DNA of 64,000 bases from Parelaphostrongylus tenuis. Taxonomy: Eukaryota > Nematoda > Chromadorea > Rhabditida > Metastrongylidae. Positions 56,356 to 64,000 of this stretch are shown piece after piece. The DNA is taken from NCBI GenBank assembly GCA_019055375.1, contig JAHQIW010000979.1:1-64000 (forward strand), written 5' to 3'. A model generated the notes under the pieces. It was not told where the DNA came from. It saw only the letters and a list, made by a program, of their open reading frames with translations, and made no database searches. The translations under genes and the position numbers were made by a program. Positions within the stretch are counted from its first letter, which is position 1. Each line of letters opens with the position of its first letter.

Positions 56356-57250
56356 TTCCCGTTTATTTTAAGGCGACAAATAAATATTCGACCCCATTCA
56401 CTAGACGAGAACTTTTCATAGGAGTGTTATCAATCATTCAAAAGCATAATTCTGGCTAGAGCTGCACCTGACCGGTTTTTGAAAAAGGACCTTTTATAAC
56501 GCTGCAAAATTCAACGTAGAAATATGTTTCTTACCGGCTACGTAATTCAACTAGAACTTTGCTGGAAACACGAAAAACACATGAACGGGTAGAGAAAATG
56601 TTGTAGTATTAGAGTCGTACGCTCAATCTGGAGTTTTTTCCAAAATGGGGAAGCATTTTCTAAGTGAATAACACTTATCGCACTTTTATGTTAGAAAATC
56701 AATCACAATCGAGTCAATCGCCCCTACCGCCTCACCCCACTGCCCGTGAATTTGCCAAAGCATACGTGACTGCGTATGTGAACCAATCTAATTTTTCCTG
56801 TTAAATTACGGGGAAACGGTCTTTCCAGAAATTAAACGCACCATTGAAATCGTTGAATCTTACATCATTGAATGATTACTAGGTCTTTTGAAAACACTTC
56901 TTCCAGTAATGTGTAAAACAAAAATGTTTTCCTTCCTATACAGCACTGTAAAAAGAGCCTTTCGAAGTAACAACTACATTTTTGAGTTCTTCTGGAGTTG
57001 TATTATCGAAAGAGTAGCAGCAGTCTAAGGAAGGAGGTTCATTCAGATAAGAAAAAAAACGCGTGGCCATGTGAAACATAATGTTATTTTGGACTTTACA
57101 GCGTCACAGAAGGGTGTTTTGAAAAACCAGCAAAGCATGGCTCTAGTTAGAGATTTAAGGTTTCAAATGATTACTGGCACACTTAGGGAAAGTTCTTGTC
57201 CAGCGAATGAGGTCGAATATTCATTTTTCGCCTCATAATGGCCAAATACC
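56356..57250. mobile_element. Long-TIR DNA element, most complete copy
   Basis: The ends 'ggcgacaaataaatattcga' and the complement of 'gaatattcatttttcgcctc' extend as inverted repeats for about 170 bp each: 'cttttcataggagtgttatc' with 'gattactggcacacttaggg', and 'ttttataacgctgcaaaatt' with 'ggactttacagcgtcacaga'. The interior has the 'acacgaaaaacacatgaacg' and 'tcaatcgcccctaccgcctc' blocks. There is no coding sequence. It starts about 250 bp after the stop codon of the exon at 55723-56105. Confidence 0.75.
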
Positions 57251-58239
57251 AAAATTTGTGTTTAATTAGCCACTAAAGATATGTAGTGTTCACGGTCATA
57301 TTTCTCTGCAACTATTGAAGAGCGAAGAAACTCATTGACTATGAAAACGATGATACAGTTCTATGTAAGCCCCATATACCACTGAAAATGATGGCTTGAG
57401 CAACTACTTTACTTGTTTTGAATGCATGGATGTCATCCATTTGTCAGCTTGAAATTATCGGATCGTTTATATGTGTGTGATAATCTCACATTTTGCAGTC
57501 ATTAGTCAAATAGATCTTCATTTGAGTTTTTCTCAAAAAATTCATATCAACATAATCAATTAACTGAGTGCGCTATAGAAGGTAATGTGGTTTATTTGCT
57601 TTGCTGACTTTCATTTAGTCTATCGACATCAAATTTGTTTCAGTTCTCTATATTTCAAGGCAACTGGAATATTAGAAAAGAAGTTTTTTCAGACAAAATT
57701 CACGACTTTATTTTTTGTGATGGATGTGGACTTAATGAATAATATACAAATAGATAACTGTTTATATAAAGGGCATCGTGGCCGGCGCACTGCTTTCGTC
57801 AATTCTTTTCAGAGCCTGGTACAGCTCCTGTTGTTCCGGATTGAGTGTACTGATAAACTGAAAACTATGGACTAAATCTGTAGAGGCGATGCTCCGTACC
57901 ACATCTGCGCCTACGAAAAGTACATAGCTCAGTACAATTTAGGACAAATTAAGCAGTGAGTTAGTGTCTCTGACAAGTCCATACTAGGCAGTTGATATGA
58001 CTGTCCTACAGAAATCTGACTGTTTCTCAAAGCTATATCATGTAAGCAGTTATCTGAGATTGTTGGGAAGCTGCTGCTATATGTTGGATATCGCTTTTTA
58101 AGTATTAGGTCTTCTCAAACGTCTTAGCACTAGGGTAATAAACAGCAAATTTATTAACCAGAAGTAATCAAAATTGCTTAAAAGCATCATTCAAAGTATA
58201 CGCCACTAGCCTGAACACATTTTTATCATCTATTAAGCA
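57251..58239. other. Unassigned sequence
   Basis: Nothing supported. Near 57780-57840 'cgtggccggcgcactgcttt' and 'cagagcctggtacagc' look like a fragment of the GAAAC-motif foldback family. Confidence 0.3.
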
Positions 58240-58620
58240 ACAATTAAATGCTGCGCTCGTAGAACCCTTCATCATTGGATTCAAAGACAGTTGTCAATCC
58301 TCGACGCAGATGACTGATGTCCCCGAACTTCTTCTTGCTCAGGAAGTGCCTCAGCGACCGGAAGAGGTGATAGTCAGATGACGACATGTCAGGACTGTGA
58401 GGCGGATGATCCAGCAACTCCCAGCCCAATCAGTGAACTTCTTTGTTAATTTGGCAACATGTAGCTCTGCGTTGCGTTGAAGCAGGATGATATTGCGGCG
58501 ACGTCGGCGTGACAGGACCCGATTGCGACGGTCCAGGTGGTGCTCACTTGAACAGATATCTTTGCACCTTTGTGCTGTTGATGTTCTCGAAGGCGGTCTA
58601 TGCATCGCGTTTCAATTTGA
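58240..58620 (-). mobile_element. Mariner transposase C-terminal fragment
   Basis: The minus strand encodes 'RRRRNIILLQRNAELHVAKL' (second catalytic Asp replaced by Arg) and, after a frameshift, 'LLDHPPHSPDMSSSDYHLFR' with the third Asp intact. The frame ends with 'HFLSKKKFGDISHLRRGLTT' and 'FESNDEGFYERSI'. No TIRs were found, so it is a truncated relic. Confidence 0.8.
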
Positions 58621-59139
58621 CTCGTAAAGCAGCAAATTACTATGAGGGCTTTGTTGAGCGATCATGATGCGGCAAGTATGGACAAATTTCATACCAAGAG
58701 AAAGCTCAGAAAATTCTGTACTAAGCGGTATCTACTTGTTACGTGAGAGATAGCAGAACTGTGTTGAGGCTGATGCAGCATACTTCCAATAACGTTGTTA
58801 AGCAATTTTAAATATGTAACATTTATAGACTATTATGAGATATCACTCAAAAACAATGTAATCTGATAACATATTTTATGTGATTCGGGCTTACTGCCTC
58901 ATTAGTTGCACTTTGTCTTTTGGTTCAATCAGTTCCTCGGGGACATATCACCTATATAGAGGATTCAAGTCAAACTGTTTAACTGAGCGTACGGTGAAAG
59001 TCACCATGGCGTTCTTTTAAAGTGATTGGTTGCTGATTGCTTGGCTTATGGGCTGTTACAGAGCATATGTAACAATGCCTTTCGATCGATCTTCTTTATT
59101 CTTCATTGAAATTTTTTTGATTAGGAAATATGGTGTTTA

Positions 59140-59781
59140 GGCACTGTTCTATCATGGCAGCGCCTCTTGAGGCCTTCGGTAAAAACGTATTTTTTGCTTT
59201 TGCAAAACGTTTCTGTAGTTTGTCGATAGCTCAAATCAAGTGAATTTCAATGGCATGTCTAATTTCTCAAATAGCTTAGATTTGGCGCCGTACCAGTCAA
59301 AATAAGATTTTATTCCCATTCGAAGATTCGTAACTGAATAAAAGTTTTATTGTAATGAATTTTAGATCATAAGATAGAGAAAATCTTCCCTATTATAATG
59401 GTATATTTGGCCTTCGGAAATGACCTCTTCGAGCTTTGTAACGACCGAAAGAATGTTGGGTTTTGCACTCAGTGAGCTCTTCTAGTCGAGTAGGGTGTGT
59501 GTACAGCTGTAATACCAAAGAGCAAACTTTTTTTTTTTCAATCAGAGAGATGTTCCCTATCTAATGGTTAGAAATATGTTATAAAAAACTTTTGTCAGGC
59601 GGGATACCTTCAAATGTGAAACAAAATCTCATTTTGACTGGTACGGCGTTAACAACAAGCAGTATTACCTTCAAAATTCTCTTGATCTAAGTTATCAGGT
59701 AGTCATACATTCGTCAGATAACAGCAAGGAATGTGCTTTTACCGAAGGCCTCAAGTGAAGCCGTTATTATAGAACAGTACC
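59140..59781. mobile_element. 642-bp MITE with about 280-bp TIRs, 8-bp duplication
   Basis: The left end is 'ggcactgttctatcatggca', and the right end read inward is 'ggtactgttctataataacg'. The two halves are inverted copies almost to the centre (59140-59500 against 59545-59781). Flanks are GGTGTTTA (59132-59139) and AATGTTTA (59782-59789), an 8-bp duplication with two changes. It is the short relative of the 2.68-kb element at 48821-51502. Confidence 0.85.
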
Positions 59782-60039
59782 AATGTTTATTGCTCTAGTG
59801 GTAAAATTTACGAGAAGACCTAGTATTTCTAGCCTAAGTGATTACTATAGACGGAACCGGATCTCATTAGGTGTAATAGCAGACCTATGGTTGTTAACCG
59901 TATCTAGCTAGTACGATACTGGCTGACGTTTAAGCCTCCTACCTAATTCACAGCCTGGCAATATCAGACTGACGCGCAATTTAATTGGCCTACACCTTCA
60001 TAACCCCAAAAAAATACACAATTTCTTTCCTTGTACAAG

Positions 60040-60068
60040 ATATATATATATATATGTATATATATATG
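60040..60068. repeat. TA microsatellite
   Basis: Two runs of TATATA separated by TG, about 29 bp. Confidence 0.8.
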
Positions 60069-60341
60069 TTTTTCTCTGTGGAAAATATGTACGCCAAATG
60101 TTGTCGCTGAACTCATGAAGGCGTTTGACTGTCTAGACTGCGAATCAGTTTGGCATTAGAGGCTGTGAAGAAGGCAAAACTGCCAAGAGGTCGGCCAATG
60201 TTACACTATCCGATTAACAACCCTACCCGCGTCGCTTCTGCAAATGGTATTTGTTATCAGTTGCCTTCATATTTTAATCTTATTTGCTCTACCAGTTGTC
60301 ATCACTTATTGAGAATGAAATCATCAATTTATAGAGCATAC

Positions 60342-60512
60342 CTCTTCTTCCTCTTGAGCAGCAGTGTTTTCTGATATTTCCATATTCCTTTCTATTTCTT
60401 CTTTTTTTTCAAGGAGGTTATAATACCCCAATCTTTGCGCCTCCTCAGTTTGTTTATTCAATCTATCACTTTCTTCCTTTTGTTTCTCTTCAACAATGTC
60501 TTTATAGGCTTC
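60342..60512 (-). CDS. Coiled-coil protein exon (57 codons)
   Basis: On the minus strand the acceptor 'gagtattttcag' precedes GAAGCC and the exon ends GAG before 'gtatgc'. It is 171 nt, phase 0 at both ends. The peptide is strongly charged and heptad-like: 'EAYKDIVEEKQKEESDRLNK', 'QTEEAQRLGYYNLLEKKEEI', then 'ERNMEISENTAAQEEEE'. This is typical of a long coiled coil in a structural or scaffold protein; the family is not identified. The exon at 63324-63381 lies upstream in the same gene with matching phase. The continuation below 60342 was not found. Confidence 0.7.
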
Positions 60513-61618
60513 CTGAAAATACTCTTATCGCTTTCATTTCGTTAAAGTTAGTTTTGAGCTACAGATCGTTTTACAATAATTTCTTCGAGTGGGCCTGAGA
60601 TTTTCAGCATATGGAATCTCGTGATTAATCTATGTTTGTTGCAAGTCAAAATTAGGCATAGATTTGCCTCTGAACATAGTTGAAAAAATAATTCTCAAAG
60701 AGAGCTATGAATGGCTGCGCTAATTGTGGTGAAATTCCGCTCTAGAATCTTGCGTTCACAATGTACTGTTAAGGAGATAACACAGTTCCATGAGGTAATT
60801 GAAAGCGCCACTAGTCGCAAGGATACTGGTTGAATTTTAGTCTAGCGTATGCGTGCCAGGCAGCAGGATCAACGTCAGGATAAGGTTGTTGATGTTTTTT
60901 TTCATGTGAAATGTTTGCTAAATTTATCGGAAGCGGGTGACACAGTGATATCTCGTCCACTGTGCAAATGGCTCGGCCTACACTTACTCTAGTACGTTCC
61001 ACAGAGATCAGGCCCACAAATCCTCTCATCTTTTCAGGGTTGGAGCATTCATGTCAGATGTCTGGAGCAAGTTCATCTCCTACACTTTCCGCGGGTGTAC
61101 CCAGGCACAGCTACCTCAAGATTACAATGAAAATCAACTCAACCAGCTGTCAACGATGAAGACGAGAAATTTTCTCAAACAATAGCTGCAGCTGCGTTCA
61201 ATAATAATTGAAAGTTCGCGGATGGTTGGTACAAAGAAACGATTTTGAAAAAAGGCGATCACGTAGAAAAAGAATATACATCTCACGTGATGAAAATGAG
61301 GAGCTACAGAGACCTATGGTCTATGGTCTATACAAAGAGTTCCTAGACTTGGTATAACTTAATAGATTCGCAACTGTGTGACATCTATTTCATAAATGCG
61401 TCCTCATTCAGAGGCAAGCCAGTAACCGATTATAGAGTTAACTCATAATGTTTCAATATTGCCGTTTGCCCATTGCTCGACATCATTTTTCATATCATAT
61501 CAACCTATAATAAAATGCTGTTTCCTTGAGTACATAACACCCCATGACACTTATTGCTCAAATAAACGTATCTGGTAAACCCTGTTTTGCTCTTTAAGGT
61601 TAGTCTTGCCAACTTTAG
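60513..61618. other. Intronic/unassigned sequence
   Basis: Presumed intron of the minus-strand coiled-coil gene. Opposing frames at 60811-61159 ('DVDPAAWHAYARLKFNQYP' on the minus strand) look protein-like but lack splice sites and any recognised domain. Confidence 0.3.
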
Positions 61619-61920
61619 AGAGCGTGTGGAACAGCGATTAGAGGAGCTCTAAGGCCCTTACGATTGATCAATCATTGGTCGGTTTCATCCCTCGTCGAGC
61701 CTCTCTAATCTACTCCTTCGAGATCGGTGAACTGGTACAAGACTTTTGTGAGTGGATGGTAGCACTGACTTGGTACATAGGAGGGCCATCGCCAATCAGG
61801 CACTGCATTTGCCAGGTATACATTCGGTCAATTCAAACAAAGCTGAAAATTGAAGACAAATGCATGGCGCATCCTTTAGGGATTGATCAACTCCGAGAGC
61901 TCTAACCTTTATCCTCTTTT
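61619..61920 (+). mobile_element. tRNA-derived SINE, copy 6
   Basis: The head 'gtgtggaacagcgattagag' (A-box-like) is followed by a diverged B region. The body contains 'aactggtacaagacttttgt', and the 3' end has 'tgcatggcgcatcctttagg' then 'gattgatcaactccgagagc'. It lies within the intron of the coiled-coil gene, opposite to its strand. Confidence 0.7.
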
Positions 61921-62657
61921 TATCCTTTTCAGCTATATGAGCTAATAACTTTATTCTAGTTACAGGCATAACATCCGTCCTATTTTAAAGCAGAGACTAA
62001 TGAATTTGTGACTTATGCCAGTTATAGCGACTAATCCTTAGGTTCTTCATGTTCAAAATCGAATGGGATACTCCATAAATATCTCAAAATGGCTTCCATT
62101 CATCCAAACAAAAGTAATTAATTATTTATGAATTGATTAGCGTCGCTGAACCGGTCCTCATACGCCGTTTTCATCTTCAAATACATTTCGATACTCATAT
62201 TCTTTGATCAAGAATGGAAATGGGTGACCAAGAGATCCGCCTTCTCTTAATTTTCTCATTCTTTTTTGATATTATTTTTGTCGTAATGATGTTCGCCTTC
62301 ACTGAACTCATTTCAAACAAAAAAAACTTGTTTTAGCCAAAGAAACCTTCCAAAAGTGATGTTTGTGGGTCCTTACATCACTCTAGCCTAGATTAAAGAT
62401 GTTCAAAAAGAAGCAAGCTGAGTTGAGATGCCATAGAAGCGAAACGTGATCATGTTGCGGGTAACACGCAACGAATTTGTGATTCACAGAAAGAAGCCAT
62501 GCAACATGGGAGGCCGATTGACGCCAGATGAGGCAAAATTGGCTAGTTGGCTCAATGAGACCTTGACGGCACATTCACTTTTATTCAAAATTTATACCAT
62601 TTACTGAGATCATGTAAGCTGTACAAGCAAGAACTGTAAACTCATGATGCAAAACGC

Positions 62658-62924
62658 ATGAGAGGAAATGAAAACGCTGCTTGTCGGGTTTGGAATTGCA
62701 ACCTTGATGATAGGTATCACGTTCTTCATTCTGAAGGAAAAAGATGGATGCTAGTGCTTTTGACATTGCTCGATCCGCAAAAAAGCGCCATGCGTGTGAC
62801 CTCTTTTGAGCATCGTGAAGGCGACTCACGCAGCTCATCCATAGCCGAGGCTTGCTCTTATCTTGACAATGTTATTTATCCTCGCCGACTGATGTGGCAC
62901 CATTATTTCGGCTCCGAAGAGTAA
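62658..62924 (+). pseudogene. Possible RecQ-helicase-like fragment (weak)
   Basis: An open frame of 88 codons ends in 'CSYLDNVIYPRRLMWHHYFG'. The last part resembles the zinc-binding tail of RecQ helicases (YC.N...CRR..+..HFGE), but the first Cys aligned there is Leu and the second is Pro, and no helicase motifs precede it. It may be a decayed exon or a chance match. It lies inside the intron of the minus-strand coiled-coil gene. Confidence 0.2.
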
Positions 62925-63052
62925 ATGGGTGGTGGGTTTGGCATTCAGTTGAAGCCAAATCTGCGGCTTTACGATCAATAACAACTCTCTATTTCACCTC
63001 TTTCAAAGCAGTACTGTCGCGTACAATCGTATATCCAAAAATGGCAGATCAG

Positions 63053-63122
63053 AGTCTTCGGTAGGATAGTCGTTAACACGCGTTATTAGGTAAGAGTGAA
63101 ATGCAAGTCTGACTCTCACGTG
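63053..63122 (+). repeat. tRNA-like module
   Basis: 'cggtaggatagtcgttaaca' (A-box-like) and 'gcaagtctgactctcac' (degraded B box) at tRNA spacing. Similar in layout to 46637-46713. Confidence 0.4.
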
Positions 63123-63323
63123 AGGTCCAGGGTTTTGCGTATGACTGAGGATTCTCAAATTCTATGGTGTTAATAGATCCTTCTAGGCACTGCGTCACAC
63201 ATCTAGCAGAGTTGCAGGATACATTAATTGAAGCTCGTCATAAAAGAGCTCATGACAGCGTTTAATAAGTTGTCAGGAACTTTGAAGTACTTTTGAATAC
63301 AAAACGTTCTTTTCAGTCATCAC

Positions 63324-63381
63324 CTGTATCTCTTCTGTTTGACGCTCTAGGATCTCATTCAACTGCTGTAATTTTTCGGAC
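63324..63381 (-). CDS. Coiled-coil protein exon (58 nt)
   Basis: On the minus strand the acceptor 'cgactttttag' precedes G-TCC-GAA and the exon ends CAG before 'gtgatg'. The peptide is SEKLQQLNEILERQTEEIQ, with heptad-like Leu spacing. It ends in phase 0, and the exon at 60342-60512 starts in phase 0. The intron between them is about 2.8 kb and holds a SINE. Confidence 0.65.
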
Positions 63382-63840
63382 CTAAAAAGTCGAATAGATA
63401 GAATAGAAAAATAGATTGGGAGTCAGGTGGAAGCAGAAGTATTTTATCCTTGTTTCTTTACGATTTATTTTGTTTGAATGATTGCAGTAATAAACGATGG
63501 CGGCAATTTTTATGATTGTGCTGAGGTCATGGTAACTAGTTTTGTGATATCATGAAAACTCGTTCGTAATGTTTTTCAAGTAAATAGTGAAAGCTTCACA
63601 AGGAAGTGTGAGAATAGGGAGGTTCATGGACCCGGATGGGAACATAGGAAGAAAATCGTCACCTGCACAATGATGGAGAGGATGGAGCGGAGTCTAGACG
63701 TAAAAAAATATTGCTGAAATTCTATTCCCGCAAGAGGCATGTGTGGACGCCCATTATGCGGAAAACAGAAACCGAAAAGCTCTATATGAAGAAAACAGAA
63801 CCTCAGGAAAGCTGATATGTGAGCATGACCTGAATTCTCA

Positions 63841-63910
63841 GGTTAGTAGCGAACCCGCGATGTCTTTTATCAGGAGCCCACAGACTATCCGTTACAGCAA
63901 CCGAGATCCC
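63841..63910 (-). repeat. tRNA-like module
   Basis: The minus strand has 'ttgctgtaacggatagtctg' (A-box-like) and 'gcgggttcgctactaacc' (B-box-like) at tRNA spacing. The acceptor stem is not convincing. Confidence 0.45.
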
Positions 63911-64000
63911 TGCTAACCAGCAAATAAAAGTCAGCAATGGAGTTTATAAAATTAGTGTACTTTACCAGTCAGTTGCTTGTTATGTGAGCACTTATCTTAT

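Noticed and set aside
1..64000. Bacterial gene content, operons, CRISPR arrays, rRNA
   Set aside because: There are no long dense open frames, Shine-Dalgarno patterns or regularly spaced repeats; splice consensus, SINEs, RTE and mariner elements point to a eukaryote.

Overview
The window looks like repeat-rich, AT-rich nuclear DNA of a parasitic nematode, most likely a strongylid such as a hookworm. The evidence is short GT-AG exons split by transposon-filled introns, a spliced-leader-type acceptor 16 bases before a start codon, one exon of a nematode-type seven-transmembrane receptor, RTE-clade reverse transcriptase fragments, many mariner transposons (one group resembling the hookworm 'bandit' type), and tRNA-derived SINEs. 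No operon, rRNA, CRISPR or other bacterial feature is visible. The assignment is inference from gene families; no database was searched.

Layout. 1-4.7 kb: repeats, including a terminal-inverted-repeat (TIR) element with a SINE nested in it, and an RTE fragment. About 4.7-29.8 kb: one very large, diverged inverted duplication, with a left arm of about 11.4 kb and a right arm of about 12.8 kb around a spacer of about 0.8 kb that is itself an RTE reverse transcriptase fragment. Both arms carry the same mariner remnants, SINE, hairpins and one well preserved receptor exon; each arm also has private insertions. 30-45 kb: foldback elements, mariner deletion derivatives, a 2.1 kb element with long inverted ends, an RTE 3' end, SINEs and microsatellites. 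46.2-48.9 kb: a dUTPase gene on the + strand with a full-length mariner in intron 1, a stop codon in exon 2 and a 2.68 kb transposon inserted in its 3' end with an 8-bp target duplication. 49-60 kb: more TIR elements, tRNA-like modules and mariners, plus one likely terminal coding exon (55.7-56.1 kb). 60.3-63.4 kb: two phase-compatible exons of a coiled-coil protein gene on the minus strand.

Very little of the window is host coding sequence. Believable host pieces are the two receptor exon copies (6491-6699 and 26732-26940), the dUTPase gene, the exon at 55723-56105 and the minus-strand coiled-coil exons. Most of the rest is transposon-derived, and several elements are nested, so their order of arrival can be read. 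The most unusual structures are the giant palindrome with filled and empty insertion sites in its arms, and head-to-head 71-nt tRNA-like cloverleaves enclosed in short inverted repeats (44.3-44.8 and 49.75-50.08 kb). A hammerhead-like core is present in both palindrome arms, and the dUTPase is being remodelled by transposons.
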